Source: Emticicia aquatica
Lineage (GTDB): Bacteria > Bacteroidota > Bacteroidia > Cytophagales > Spirosomataceae
Direction of reading: 5' to 3'
Assembly: GCF_923079645.1 (NCBI RefSeq)
Contig: NZ_CAKLPY010000001.1
Location: forward strand, 682,001-746,000
Length of the DNA: 64,000 nucleotides
The notes under the pieces: model-generated
The model's input: only the letters and a program-made list of their open reading frames with translations
Database searches by the model: none
Told to the model about the DNA's origin: nothing
Shown here: in pieces, positions 9,084 to 17,277 of the stretch
How the letters are laid out: the number at the start of each line of letters is the position of its first letter
Numbering within the stretch: the stretch's first letter is position 1
Position numbers and translations under genes: made by a program

Positions 9084-9118
9084 TCGACTTAAAGCCATTG
9101 ATTTTCGACTATTGATTA
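9084..9118. repeat. Tandem 7-bp units (TCGACTT / TTGATTT)
   Basis: Heptads TCGACTT, AAAGCCA, TTGATTT, TCGACTA, TTGATTA follow one another without gaps right up to the start codon at 9118. TCGACTw and TTGATTw alternate, and one unit is degenerate. Confidence 0.55.
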
Positions 9119-11835
9119 TGATAAAAGCTAAATACTTGTGGTACATTAATGTACTTTTATTTTTGGTGGCGATATTTATAATGTATAATATTTGGTTCGC
9201 ACCTCGCCGAGATGCTTGGAGTTATGTACCTGATAACGCTTTTTTGGTGGTCGAAAGTTCAGAAATTCAGCAGTCACTTTTCAATAAAAACACTCCTGAT
9301 GCAACGCAATTATCCGACGTTCCAATCTTCTACGATGCTCTTTCGCAGTTGAGAAATATTGTAGGAAGCGTCGAAAATGAAGAGATTGCCAAAAAATTTA
9401 TTGAAAAAAAATTAATTACATATTCTCTTCATCGAGAAAACAAAAAAAATCTGGAGTACATTGTTTATATCCCTGCGGGAGCTTTCGGGGATGCAAGCTT
9501 TTTGAATAGCTTAACTTTACCCGATGCTACCAAACGAAAAGTGTATGGACGAAACTATAAAGGCCTCAGAATCAACGAATTATATAATAACAATAGCCGA
9601 CTTTTATTTAATTTTTTTATTCACGATGACTTTTTGATTTGCAGTGGCTCAAAAATTTTACTTGAAGAAGTCGTTAACCGCATCAAATCTGGCGTTTCAA
9701 TCGAAAGAGTTCCTTTCAAAGAAAGTCGAAAAGGGACTGCTCATATCTATTTTAAAAGTAGAAGTTTGCAGGATGTAGCCGATATTCTTCCTTCGCAATT
9801 ATCACCAAACCTCATTGAGTTTTTTGGCAATATTACGCCTAGAAACCCCGACATAGTGTTTGAAAATCAAAAAAAGCCAAATCTAATTTCTGCGTATATC
9901 TATTCTAAAGGGACAAATAATATTCCTTTTCTAGGTATTTTTAGGCATCAAAAACCACAACCTTTTGCTTGTACAGATCTGATTCCCGAAAATACTGCCA
10001 TTACTTTTCGGATGAGTTTTAAAAACAAATTGTTGCTCGCCCAAGATTTCAATAATTATATGCGAAGCAACGAACAAGAACTTTTGGCCGAAAAAGATAG
10101 CGTAAATCGACTTTTAAATGCTAATCTTAATAGTTTTTATGGCATATTAAAAGATGAAGTAGTGCTTTGTGAAATGGAAACTTCAGCCGATGAACCTTCT
10201 AAAAAGATATTATTAATCAAAACTGAAGATTCAGCCGAGGCTCTCAATCTTTTTGATGATTTGGCAAGCAGTGCCGAAAAAATTTCAAGCTATTTTAAAC
10301 CAGTTCCTTTTACGTACCTCAATAATTATGTCCGAAAAATCGAAGTAAGCCAACTTCCTGCAATGCTTTTCGGTTCAATTTTTCGAGGATTTTCCGATTG
10401 TTATTACACTCAAAAAGACGATTATATTATTCTTGCAAGCGATGACGATGCAATGCGAGAATACCTGAATAGCTTAAATATGGGGCAAACTTGGGCTAAA
10501 TCAAGTATTTATCGAGATTTTATAAAAAAATTAAGCCCACAAGCACAAGTAACGGCAATAATTAGTCCACAGAGAATTTGGAATAATATCTACTTTTCAT
10601 TACCCAAAAAATGGCAAGAATCAACCATCAAACACGAAACTCGAGCCAAAGACTTACGTTTTATTGCGATTGAAAATTTTATTATAAACAACACTTTTGG
10701 GACAAAGTTTTTAATTGAAAAAGTGCCACCAACACAAAAAGAGAAATTAATCAATAAATTGTTTTTGCAAGATAGCATTGCCGTTTCGATGCCGCTCGTA
10801 GGCATTCCGAATATTATCAAGAATCCTATCAATTCGGCAGATGAAATTATTATACAACAAGCTGATAATCAAATGATTCTATTGGGGAATAATGCAAAAG
10901 AAATCAGCAAAACAGCAATCAATCAACCAATTAATAGTAAATATTTGCTGCCAACCGATTATTTCCAAGATGGATTATTGCATTATGTAACTACAACGCC
11001 TGATAATTTGATTGTTCTTAGTCGAAATAACAAAGATGGGCTTGCTGCCAACTCGCCTAACCTGTCAATAGAAGGTGAAATAAAAGCTTTAGCGACAAGC
11101 GAAACTAAAATTTACGTTGCTGATGCTTCAGGAAATATTTATATTATTAATGAAGAAACTCAGAAAATAACACGAATAAAAACGCCAATACTTCTTCGGA
11201 ATATTGTGCAGATTCAGCCAGTAAAATTTAAGAATAATACATATTTAGCTGTTTTGCAACGTGACGGGACTTTGAGTGTAGTTTATGAACAAGGGCCAAA
11301 TCTAAGTGGATTTCCAAAAGTGCCAATAACTGCTCGACCAGTGGGGATGATTGTGGAGGAAAATTCTGAAAAAAATTCAATAATAACAATTTTATCAGAA
11401 TTGGGTGAAATCAAAAAAATTGATATGAATGGAAATATTTTGAATAATGCTACAATCCAGCTAGATAGACCAGATAAAGGAACTGTTTTTGAACTTATTT
11501 TTGACCAAAATCACAAAGACTGGTTTATCGTGCGTCGAACACCGACTTCTCTTTTCCTATTAAATAAACAAGGGCAATCTGTGATAAAAATTGAAAGTAC
11601 TAACTTCATGAAATCACAATTGAAGTATTTCGACTTGGGTAATGATTTAAGAGTAATCGCTGTATTCGATGAAAAAAACAATACTTTTTTTGATTTGAAA
11701 GGCAAAACACTTGGCGATAAACCATTGCCAGCCAGTGCTTTACCAGCAATATCTTATGCTGAAGCGTACAATAAAATATTTATTTATAACCCAAATAAAA
11801 CCAAATTTGAAGTGTGGTCAGTGAAATTAAAATAA
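9118..11835 (+). CDS. Large membrane-anchored protein of unknown function (DUF3352-like N-terminal part, propeller-like C-terminal part)
   Basis: 906 aa from ATG 9118; a TTG six bases upstream is less likely. Residues 5-25 form one transmembrane helix (YLWYINVLLFLVAIFIMYNIW), so most of the protein is probably outside the cytoplasmic membrane. Residues 30-560 have the pattern of DUF3352-type proteins (VPDNAFLVVESSE near the start). From about 640 on, short repeats such as IYVADASGNIYIINEET resemble beta-propeller blades. No catalytic motif is seen. Related proteins are widespread in Cytophagales but their function is unknown. The family name is my recollection and needs a profile search. Confidence 0.75.
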   Translation: MIKAKYLWYINVLLFLVAIFIMYNIWFAPRRDAWSYVPDNAFLVVESSEIQQSLFNKNTPDATQLSDVPIFYDALSQLRNIVGSVENEEIAKKFIEKKLITYSLHRENKKNLEYIVYIPAGAFGDASFLNSLTLPDATKRKVYGRNYKGLRINELYNNNSRLLFNFFIHDDFLICSGSKILLEEVVNRIKSGVSIERVPFKESRKGTAHIYFKSRSLQDVADILPSQLSPNLIEFFGNITPRNPDIVFENQKKPNLISAYIYSKGTNNIPFLGIFRHQKPQPFACTDLIPENTAITFRMSFKNKLLLAQDFNNYMRSNEQELLAEKDSVNRLLNANLNSFYGILKDEVVLCEMETSADEPSKKILLIKTEDSAEALNLFDDLASSAEKISSYFKPVPFTYLNNYVRKIEVSQLPAMLFGSIFRGFSDCYYTQKDDYIILASDDDAMREYLNSLNMGQTWAKSSIYRDFIKKLSPQAQVTAIISPQRIWNNIYFSLPKKWQESTIKHETRAKDLRFIAIENFIINNTFGTKFLIEKVPPTQKEKLINKLFLQDSIAVSMPLVGIPNIIKNPINSADEIIIQQADNQMILLGNNAKEISKTAINQPINSKYLLPTDYFQDGLLHYVTTTPDNLIVLSRNNKDGLAANSPNLSIEGEIKALATSETKIYVADASGNIYIINEETQKITRIKTPILLRNIVQIQPVKFKNNTYLAVLQRDGTLSVVYEQGPNLSGFPKVPITARPVGMIVEENSEKNSIITILSELGEIKKIDMNGNILNNATIQLDRPDKGTVFELIFDQNHKDWFIVRRTPTSLFLLNKQGQSVIKIESTNFMKSQLKYFDLGNDLRVIAVFDEKNNTFFDLKGKTLGDKPLPASALPAISYAEAYNKIFIYNPNKTKFEVWSVKLK

Positions 11836-11858
11836 TTTACAAATATTTTTACTCAATA

Positions 11859-11890
11859 TTTGCATCTAATAAAATAAAATTCTACCTTTG
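11859..11890 (+). promoter_or_regulatory. Strong Bacteroidota-type promoter for a gene-less structured region
   Basis: TTTG at 11859-11862 and TACCTTTG at 11883-11890, spacer 20 bp, a near-ideal match to the phylum's vegetative promoter. Expected transcription start is near 11897, some 400 bp before rplC, so it makes either a separate RNA or a very long leader. Confidence 0.75.
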
Positions 11891-11896
11891 CACTCT

Positions 11897-12160
11897 CATT
11901 AAGAAACGGAGTATTCTTCTGTGGTTAAATGAAGTCTCGAATCATTCGGGAAACCAGTTTGACTATTGACCTGTTGAGTTAACAAATTTATGGTTTCGAT
12001 TACGAAACAACTATTTGAATACACTCATTTGAAAACGGTCTCCGAAAGCTATTGAAATTTACAGGTATCATTGCAAGGCAACAAGGAATTATCCTGCACC
12101 TTTTTTAGACCTTACCCAAGTGGTTTGCAATGTAAAGTTTAAGTTGGTTTTTGCCAACCT
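11897..12160 (+). ncRNA. Candidate structured RNA or attenuator leader upstream of rplC
   Basis: No ORF is present, but many pairings are. CGGAG 11907-11911 pairs with CTCCG 12040-12044, and TATTC 11912-11916 with GAATA 12017-12021. Inside are TGGTT/AACCA (11922-11926/11952-11956) enclosing AATGA/TCATT, and GTTTCG-ATTA-CGAAAC (11993-12008). The 3' half has CATTGCAA 12069-12076 pairing with TTGCAATG 12125-12132, extended by TTTAC/GTAAA. A competing fold (CAGG 12062-12065 with CCTG 12093-12096, around TTGC/GCAA) is followed by T6 at 12101-12106. A last hairpin GTTGG/CCAAC ends near 12159. No RNase P, tmRNA, SRP or 5S signature was found. A 6S-type RNA (for example the Flavo-1 class) or a ribosomal leader are the best alternatives. 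Confidence 0.55.
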
Positions 12161-12191
12161 CTGAAAAAAGTAAATAAATTATTGTCCTAAA

Positions 12192-12223
12192 TTTGTAAAC
12201 CTGCAAAATTTTAACGACTTTTG
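12192..12223 (+). promoter_or_regulatory. Promoter of the rplC ribosomal operon
   Basis: TTTG at 12192-12195 and GACTTTTG at 12216-12223, spacer 20 bp. The bases after it (CACCCC) resemble those after the rpsH promoter box (TTTTGCAGCCC). Predicted start is near 12230, about 65 bp before rplC. Confidence 0.6.
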
Positions 12224-12295
12224 CACCCCAGTTTAGAATTACTCTGGAGAAATTGAAGGTTTAGGTTATATTAGCAAAATAAAGCGTAAAATACC

Positions 12296-12916
12296 ATGTC
12301 TGGAATTATTGGAAAGAAGGTTGGAATGACAACTATCTTCAACGCAGAAGGTCAAGCAGTACCTTGTACATTGATAGAAGCAGGTCCTTGTGTTGTAACT
12401 CAAGTTCGTACCGAAGAGAAAGATGGCTACTCAGCTATTCAATTAGGTTACGGTGAAAAGAAAGAAAAAAACACTAGCCGTCCGCTTGTTGGTCATTTCA
12501 AAAAAGCAGGTACAACACCGAAGCGTAAATTAATTGAATTCAAAGAATTCGAAAAGCAATATAGTCTTGGAGAAACAATCCGTGTTGAAGACGTTTTCGC
12601 TGAAGGAGATTTCTTAGACGTATCTGGAAACTCAAAAGGTCGTGGTTTTCAAGGGGTTGTAAAACGTCATGGATTTGCTGGGGTAGGTGGTCAAACTCAC
12701 GGTCAGCATAACAGAGGTCGTCACCCGGGTTCAATTGGTGCTTGTTCATTCCCATCACGTGTATTCAAAGGAGTACGTATGGGTGGTCGTATGGGTAATA
12801 CTCGTACTACTATTCAAAACTTGAGAGTGTTGAAAGTGATTACAGAGCAAAATCTTATTGTAGTGAATGGTTCAATTCCAGGAGCGAAAAATTCTTACAT
12901 TACATTACATAAATAA
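12296..12916 (+). CDS. rplC: 50S ribosomal protein L3
   Basis: 206 aa, close to the usual 209. L3 nucleates 50S assembly and reaches the peptidyl-transferase centre with its long loop. The N-terminal [14 protein letters not shown] and the loop region [21 protein letters not shown] near 113-133 are typical; the Gln that is often methylated lies in this loop. It is the first gene of the local S10-type operon, since rpsJ, normally immediately upstream, is absent. Its own promoter lies about 70 bp upstream. Confidence 0.98.
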   Translation: MSGIIGKKVGMTTIFNAEGQAVPCTLIEAGPCVVTQVRTEEKDGYSAIQLGYGEKKEKNTSRPLVGHFKKAGTTPKRKLIEFKEFEKQYSLGETIRVEDVFAEGDFLDVSGNSKGRGFQGVVKRHGFAGVGGQTHGQHNRGRHPGSIGACSFPSRVFKGVRMGGRMGNTRTTIQNLRVLKVITEQNLIVVNGSIPGAKNSYITLHK

Positions 12917-12923
12917 TTTCCTG

Positions 12924-12941
12924 CATCTAATTTAATAGATG
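12924..12941 (+). repeat. Small hairpin in the rplC-rplD spacer
   Basis: CATCTA (12924-12929) and TAGATG (12936-12941) are perfectly complementary with a 6-nt loop, 8 bp after the rplC stop. No T-run follows. Confidence 0.45.
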
Positions 12942-12981
12942 ATTAATAGCAGCTTTTTAAACATGCTATACAAGGACTAAA

Positions 12982-13003
12982 GGTCGAAGCTGAGCGACAT
13001 CGA
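12982..13003. repeat. GTCGAAGCTGAGCGACATCGA-type dispersed element
   Basis: A GC-rich island in an AT-rich spacer, reading GGTCGAAGC TGAGCGACATCGA. It resembles the short 'cttcgac...gctcag' element scattered through intergenic regions of many bacterial genomes. A related core (GCTAAGCCGAGTGAA) occurs at 22176-22190. Confidence 0.45.
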
Positions 13004-13023
13004 AAAAATACAGTTTAAATAAA

Positions 13024-13650
13024 ATGAATTTACCAGTTATTAGCAAAGACGGACAAAGCACAGGTCGCACAGCAACGCTAGCTGACAGTGTTTTCGGAAT
13101 TGAGCCAAATCAACATGTTGTTTACTTAGATGTAAAACATTATTTGGCTAACCAACGTCAAGGAACGCACAAAGCAAAGCAAAGAGCTGAAATTAATCGC
13201 TCTACTAAAAAAATCGTTCGTCAAAAAGGTTCAGGAGGTGCTCGTCACGGTTCTACTAAAGCTCCTATTTTTGTTGGTGGTGGTCGTGTATTCGGTCCAA
13301 CTCCACGTGATTACGATTTTAAGTTGAACAAAAAAATTAAAGTGTTGGCTCGTAAGTCAGTACTTTCTTCAAGAGCTGCTGAAAATAATATTTCAATCAT
13401 TGAAAATTTCACTTTCGACGCTCCAAAGACAAAATCATATTTGTCATTCCTCAAAGCATTATCATTATCTGGAAGTAAAACCCTTTTTATCATCGGGGAT
13501 TACGATAGCAACGTATATTTATCAGCTCGCAATATTCCTAAAACTAAGGTTTTAAGTGCTGATGAAGTTAGTACTTATGACTTAATCAACGCTGATAAAG
13601 TATTAATTAGCGAAGGTGCATTGTCGAAAATTGAATCAATATTGAATTAA
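13024..13650 (+). CDS. rplD: 50S ribosomal protein L4
   Basis: 208 aa. The basic extended loop around residues 45-100 (LANQRQGTHKAKQRAEI ... RQKGSGGARHGSTKAPIFVGGG) lines the exit tunnel in the 50S subunit. In E. coli L4 also represses its own operon by binding the S10 leader; here the gene lies downstream of a long structured leader region, so a similar loop is conceivable but unproven. The C-terminal part is the usual Rossmann-like domain. Confidence 0.98.
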   Translation: MNLPVISKDGQSTGRTATLADSVFGIEPNQHVVYLDVKHYLANQRQGTHKAKQRAEINRSTKKIVRQKGSGGARHGSTKAPIFVGGGRVFGPTPRDYDFKLNKKIKVLARKSVLSSRAAENNISIIENFTFDAPKTKSYLSFLKALSLSGSKTLFIIGDYDSNVYLSARNIPKTKVLSADEVSTYDLINADKVLISEGALSKIESILN

Positions 13651-13693
13651 GACTTATAGTTGTGGATTATCACAACTCATAAATAATACGAAA

Positions 13694-13981
13694 ATGAGCG
13701 TACTCAAAAGACCAATCGTTACCGAAAAATCACAAAAGCTTACTACAAAAGGTAAATTTGTGTTTGAGGTTGACATGAACGCGAATAAAATCGAAATCGC
13801 AAAAGCTGTCGAAAGAATGTACGGTGTTACTGTAACTGATGTAAACACTGTTCGTCAAATAGGCAAAAAGAAATCGAGAATGACTCGTAGTAGAGCATCA
13901 TCAGGTTTGACTTCAACTTTCAAAAAAGCTGTTGTGACTTTGAAAGATGGTGATTTAATCGATTTCTACGAAAATTTGTAA
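13694..13981 (+). CDS. rplW: 50S ribosomal protein L23
   Basis: 95 aa. It begins with the family signature VLKRPIVTEKSQKLT and has the KIEIAKAVERMYGVTVTDVNTV segment. L23 sits at the tunnel exit and docks trigger factor and SRP. Start ATG 13694 lies 43 bp after rplD. Confidence 0.98.
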   Translation: MSVLKRPIVTEKSQKLTTKGKFVFEVDMNANKIEIAKAVERMYGVTVTDVNTVRQIGKKKSRMTRSRASSGLTSTFKKAVVTLKDGDLIDFYENL

Positions 13982-14067
13982 GATAAACTGTCAGAAAATG
14001 ACGATTTTAAAATTACAAAATTTACTAAATTAAAGTATAGCCTAAGGCTGCAAAAGATTAAGTAACA

Positions 14068-14892
14068 ATGGGTATTAAAAAATTAAAACCAAACACACCT
14101 GGTCAGCGTCACCGCATAGCTCCTGATTTTTCAGATATTACAGCGAGCAAACCAGAGAAAAGCCTTACGACTACTATCAAGAAAACTGGTGGTAGAAATA
14201 ACGAAGGACACCGTACTGCACGTTATATTGGTGGCGGTCACAAGCGTAGATATCGTCTTATTGATTTCAAAAGAAACAAATTTGACATCGCAGCGGAAGT
14301 AAAAACTATTGAATATGATCCAAACCGTACAGCACGTATTGCTTTAGTACAATATGCTGATGGAGAGAAAGCTTATATTATTGCTCCTCAAGGATTGAAA
14401 GTTGGACAGTCGATTATCGCAGGGACAAGCGTTGCACCTGAAGTTGGTAATTCTCTTCCAGTTGGAAATATGCCTCTTGGTACAATTATTCATAACATCG
14501 AATTACAACCTGGTAAAGGTGCTCAAATGGCTCGTAGTGCTGGAGCTTATGCTCAAGTATTAGCAAAAGATAGCAAATATGTTACTTTAAAGATGCCTTC
14601 AGGTGAGATGAGAATGATTCTTGCTACTTGTGTTGCAACAGTTGGTACAGTTTCAAATGCTGACCACATGAACGTAACTCTTGGTAAAGCAGGTCGTAAA
14701 CGTTGGTTAGGTGTTCGTCCAAGAGTAAGAGGGGTTGCTATGAACCCAGTTGATCACCCGATGGGTGGTGGTGAAGGTCGTGCATCAGGAGGCCACCCTC
14801 GTTCTCGCAACGGCTTATTAGCTAAAGGTAAGAAAACTCGTGACAAAACTAAGCCTTCAACAAAGCTTATCATTTCAAGAAGAAGTAAATAA
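14068..14892 (+). CDS. rplB: 50S ribosomal protein L2
   Basis: 274 aa, the normal length. L2 supports the peptidyl-transferase centre and subunit joining. The region [22 protein letters not shown] near 145 and the C-terminal signature around [20 protein letters not shown] (228-247), with the His essential for peptidyl transfer, are intact. The N-terminus, with [21 protein letters not shown], is standard. Confidence 0.99.
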   Translation: MGIKKLKPNTPGQRHRIAPDFSDITASKPEKSLTTTIKKTGGRNNEGHRTARYIGGGHKRRYRLIDFKRNKFDIAAEVKTIEYDPNRTARIALVQYADGEKAYIIAPQGLKVGQSIIAGTSVAPEVGNSLPVGNMPLGTIIHNIELQPGKGAQMARSAGAYAQVLAKDSKYVTLKMPSGEMRMILATCVATVGTVSNADHMNVTLGKAGRKRWLGVRPRVRGVAMNPVDHPMGGGEGRASGGHPRSRNGLLAKGKKTRDKTKPSTKLIISRRSK

Positions 14893-14924
14893 TCATTAAG
14901 CAGTTCAAAGTTTTGAATACAAAT

Positions 14925-14952
14925 CAGAACTCAGGACTCAGAACTCAGAACT
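14925..14952. repeat. Tandem 7-bp repeat (CAGAACT)4
   Basis: CAGAACT, CAGGACT, CAGAACT, CAGAACT without gaps, ending 5 bp before the rpsS start codon. The same unit recurs at 48745-48765 near rpsR. Confidence 0.85.
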
Positions 14953-14957
14953 ATACA

Positions 14958-15236
14958 ATGGCACGTTCACTTAAAAAAGGACCATATATTGATTTTCGCC
15001 TCGACAAGAAAATTGTTGACATGAATAACTCAGGCAAAAAATCAGTTATCAAAACGTGGTCACGTCGCTCAATGATTTCTCCGGATTTCATTGGTCACAC
15101 CTTCGCAGTACATAATGGCAACAAATTTATTCCAGTTTATGTAACTGATAACATGGTTGGTCACAAACTTGGTGAATTTTCACCAACTCGTAACTTCCGT
15201 GGTCACGTAGCAAAGAAAGATAAAGGTAAAAGATAA
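14958..15236 (+). CDS. rpsS: 30S ribosomal protein S19
   Basis: 92 aa from ATG 14958 ([18 protein letters not shown]), which matches the family N-terminus; the open frame upstream is repeat-derived sequence and not coding. S19 forms a complex with S13 at the head of the 30S subunit. The signature [20 protein letters not shown] near 52-71 and the C-terminal [12 protein letters not shown] are present. Confidence 0.98.
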   Translation: MARSLKKGPYIDFRLDKKIVDMNNSGKKSVIKTWSRRSMISPDFIGHTFAVHNGNKFIPVYVTDNMVGHKLGEFSPTRNFRGHVAKKDKGKR

Positions 15237-15243
15237 TAATTAT

Positions 15244-15288
15244 AATGAAGAATGAAAGAAGATAGAATGTAGAATAGAAGAATGAATG
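15244..15288. repeat. Degenerate 7-bp units (GAATGAA-like)
   Basis: The 3' side of rpsS is followed by heptads AATGAAG, AATGAAA, GAAGATA, GAATGTA, GAATAGA, AGAATGA. They share the purine-rich GAAT core but drift between copies. Confidence 0.55.
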
Positions 15289-15298
15289 TTTATACCAA

Positions 15299-15347
15299 TT
15301 CATAATTCACATCTCTTAATTCTTAATTCTTAATTCTTAATTCTACA
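15299..15347. repeat. Tandem 7-bp repeat (TTCTTAA), four near-perfect copies
   Basis: In register: TTCATAA, TTCACAT, CTCTTAA, TTCTTAA, TTCTTAA, TTCTTAA, TTCTACA. The central copies are perfect and the edges degenerate. The array ends 11 bp before the rplV start codon. Confidence 0.85.
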
Positions 15348-15358
15348 TTTCAAGAATA

Positions 15359-15703
15359 ATGGAAGCAGTAGCAAAACTTAGTGATTACCCTACCTCACCT
15401 CGTAAAGCAAGATTAGTAATTGATCTTATCAGAGGAATGAAGGTAAGTCAGGCTTTGGGCATTTTAAGCTTTCAGCCGCAACACGCCTCTCCAGTTGTGA
15501 GAAAAGTCTTATTGTCGGCAGTTGCAAACTGGCAACAAAAAAATGAAGACTTGAAAATTGAAGATGCAGATTTATTTGTTAAATCAATTTTCGTTGACGG
15601 AGGAAGAATGTTAAAACGTATGAGACCAGCTCCGCAAGGACGTGGTCACAGAATTCGTAAACGTTCACACCACCTGACAATCGTAGTTGATAGTGCAGTT
15701 TAA
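15359..15703 (+). CDS. rplV: 50S ribosomal protein L22
   Basis: 114 aa. It has the family opening [20 protein letters not shown] and the beta-hairpin that reaches into the exit tunnel ([31 protein letters not shown] near 80-110). Macrolide-related residues lie in that hairpin. Start ATG 15359; the spacer to rpsS is 122 bp and made mostly of heptad repeats. Confidence 0.98.
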   Translation: MEAVAKLSDYPTSPRKARLVIDLIRGMKVSQALGILSFQPQHASPVVRKVLLSAVANWQQKNEDLKIEDADLFVKSIFVDGGRMLKRMRPAPQGRGHRIRKRSHHLTIVVDSAV

Positions 15704-15758
15704 TTAATCAAATAGCAAACGATACACTACTCGTATTGCTTTATAAAGTAAATTACCA

Positions 15759-16637
15759 ATGGGACAAAAAGTAAATCCGGTAAGTTTTAGACTTGGCTAT
15801 ATTAGAGGTTGGGATTCCAACTGGTATGGCGGTAAAACTTTTGCCGAAAAACTCGTCGAGGACCAAGAAATCCGTAAATATGTTTCAGCTCGTATTCCAA
15901 AAGGTGCTATCTCGAAAGTAGTTATCGAGCGTACCTTGAAACGTATCACTCTTACAATTCATACAGCCCGTCCGGGTGTTGTTATTGGTAAAGGTGGTAA
16001 CGAAGTTGACAAAATTAAGGAAGAGCTAAAAAAACTAACGAGTAAAGACGTTCAAATTAATATCTACGAAATTAAACGTCCTGAATTGGATGCAAAATTA
16101 GTAGGTGAGTCAATCGCTCAACAACTAGAAGCTCGTATTTCTTACCGTCGTGCAATGAAACAAGCAATTCAAGCAGCTGTTCGTGTAGGAGCACAAGGTA
16201 TTAAAGTTAAGTTAGGTGGTCGTTTGGCTGGAGCTGAGATGGCTCGTAATGAAATGTATAAAGAAGGACGTATTCCTTTGCACACAATTCGTGCAGATAT
16301 TGACTACGCAATCTCTGAAGCCCTTACTGTTTATGGTAAAATTGGTATCAAAGTTTGGGTATTCAAAGGAGAAGTTTTCGGTAAGCGTGATTTAACTCCA
16401 GCTGGTGGCGGTACAGCTCAAGCTAATGCTGAAAGAGGTGGAGATAATGCTGGCGGCCGTGGTGGACGTGATGACCGTAGAGGTGGTGGCCGTGATGGTG
16501 GTCGTGATGACCGCAGAGGCGGTGGACGTGATGATAAAGGCGGTGATAGAGGTGGACGTAACAACAATAACCGTGGTGGTGGTCCAGGCAATAATCGCAA
16601 TAACAATAATAGAGGTACAGGTCCAAATAAGAGATAA
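15759..16637 (+). CDS. rpsC: 30S ribosomal protein S3 with a long RG/GN-rich C-terminal tail
   Basis: 292 aa, about 60 longer than the 233-aa E. coli protein. The N-terminal KH domain has its GXXG loop at VIGKGG (75-80), and the S3 C-terminal domain ends near residue 212. After that, residues 215-292 are almost only Gly, Arg, Asp and Asn, with [10 protein letters not shown] repeated twice and a [10 protein letters not shown] end. Such RGG-like tails bind RNA and are disordered. S3 is at the mRNA entry tunnel and helps unwind mRNA. The tail's frame is open throughout and ends with GPNKR, so it is not an assembly artefact by eye. Confidence 0.97.
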   Translation: MGQKVNPVSFRLGYIRGWDSNWYGGKTFAEKLVEDQEIRKYVSARIPKGAISKVVIERTLKRITLTIHTARPGVVIGKGGNEVDKIKEELKKLTSKDVQINIYEIKRPELDAKLVGESIAQQLEARISYRRAMKQAIQAAVRVGAQGIKVKLGGRLAGAEMARNEMYKEGRIPLHTIRADIDYAISEALTVYGKIGIKVWVFKGEVFGKRDLTPAGGGTAQANAERGGDNAGGRGGRDDRRGGGRDGGRDDRRGGGRDDKGGDRGGRNNNNRGGGPGNNRNNNNRGTGPNKR

Positions 16638-16641
16638 GCAT

Positions 16642-16676
16642 AGTTCTTAGTTTCAAGTTCAAATTTTCGACTTTTC
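16642..16676. repeat. Tandem 7-bp units (AGTTCTT-like)
   Basis: AGTTCTT, AGTTTCA, AGTTCAA, ATTTTCG, ACTTTTC in register, just after rpsC. Three of five share AGTT. Confidence 0.6.
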
Positions 16677-16722
16677 GATTAATAACATTGAAACTTTTAC
16701 TATTAAGAAACTTGAAACTAAG
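16646..16722. repeat. 14-bp perfect inverted repeat in the rpsC-rplP spacer
   Basis: CTTAGTTTCAAGTT (16646-16659) is the exact reverse complement of AACTTGAAACTAAG (16709-16722), 49 nt apart. The arms lie within two heptad arrays of opposite sense. AGCACT-T-AGTGCT follows as a second small palindrome (16721-16733). Confidence 0.75.
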
Positions 16723-16732
16723 CACTTAGTGC
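16705..16732. repeat. Tandem 7-bp units (TTGAAAC-like)
   Basis: AAGAAAC, TTGAAAC, TAAGCAC, TTAGTGC in register; three of four end in AC. They form the right arm of the inverted repeat with the array at 16642-16676. Confidence 0.55.
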
Positions 16733-16750
16733 TGAAAATATAACAGCGTT

Positions 16751-17179
16751 ATGTTACAACCAAGAAGAACCAAATTTCGTAAGCAACAGAAAGGTAGAAT
16801 AAAAGGCCTTGCAACTCGTGGACACGAGATAGCTTTCGGAACATTCGCTATCAAATCTTTAGAGCCAGGTCGTATAACCTCTCGTCAGATTGAAGCAGCA
16901 CGTATCGGGGTTACCCGTGCAATGAAACGTGAAGGTCAAGTCTGGATCCGTATTTTTCCAGATAAACCTATCACCAAGAAACCTTTAGAGGTACGTATGG
17001 GTAAAGGTAAAGGAGCACCTGAATACTGGGTAGCCAGCGTAAAACCAGGTACAATTTTATTCGAAGCAACTGGTGTATCAGTTGAGGTAGCAACGGAAGC
17101 ACTTCGTTTAGCTGCTCAAAAGTTACCGGTTCAAACAAAGTTTGTAGTACGTAGAGACTACCAAGAAGAAGCTGAATAA
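16751..17179 (+). CDS. rplP: 50S ribosomal protein L16
   Basis: 142 aa. L16 organises the A-site tRNA elbow contact in the 50S subunit. The N-terminus [19 protein letters not shown] and the signature [25 protein letters not shown] (about 64-88), including the Arg that is hydroxylated in some bacteria, are intact. Start ATG 16751. Confidence 0.98.
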   Translation: MLQPRRTKFRKQQKGRIKGLATRGHEIAFGTFAIKSLEPGRITSRQIEAARIGVTRAMKREGQVWIRIFPDKPITKKPLEVRMGKGKGAPEYWVASVKPGTILFEATGVSVEVATEALRLAAQKLPVQTKFVVRRDYQEEAE

Positions 17180-17234
17180 TAATTAGTTTCGAGCAGGCGG
17201 ATTAACGCTTATAGTACCGAGTTCAAAGTCCTTT

Positions 17235-17269
17235 TATTCTCGGTTCTTGTAACTCGGCACTTAGCACAA
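17235..17269. repeat. Degenerate 7-bp units with inverted arms (rplP-rpmC spacer)
   Basis: TATTCTC, GGTTCTT, GTAACTC, GGCACTT, AGCACAA: position 5 is always C. AACTCGG here also pairs with CCGAGTT at 17217-17223. Confidence 0.45.
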
Positions 17270-17277
17270 ATAAAAAA

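Noticed and set aside
11897-12160. The structured region as RNase P, tmRNA, SRP or 5S RNA
   Set aside because: None of the diagnostic segments of these RNAs (for example the GAGGAAAGTCC box of RNase P or the SRP GGAAG core) is present.
15299-15347. CRISPR-like array
   Set aside because: The units are 7 bp with no spacers and there are no cas genes nearby.
16418-16725. Antisense reading frames under the S3 tail
   Set aside because: They arise from the repetitive Gly/Arg codons of rpsC; their proteins are low-complexity Pro/Arg or His/Leu runs with no start context.
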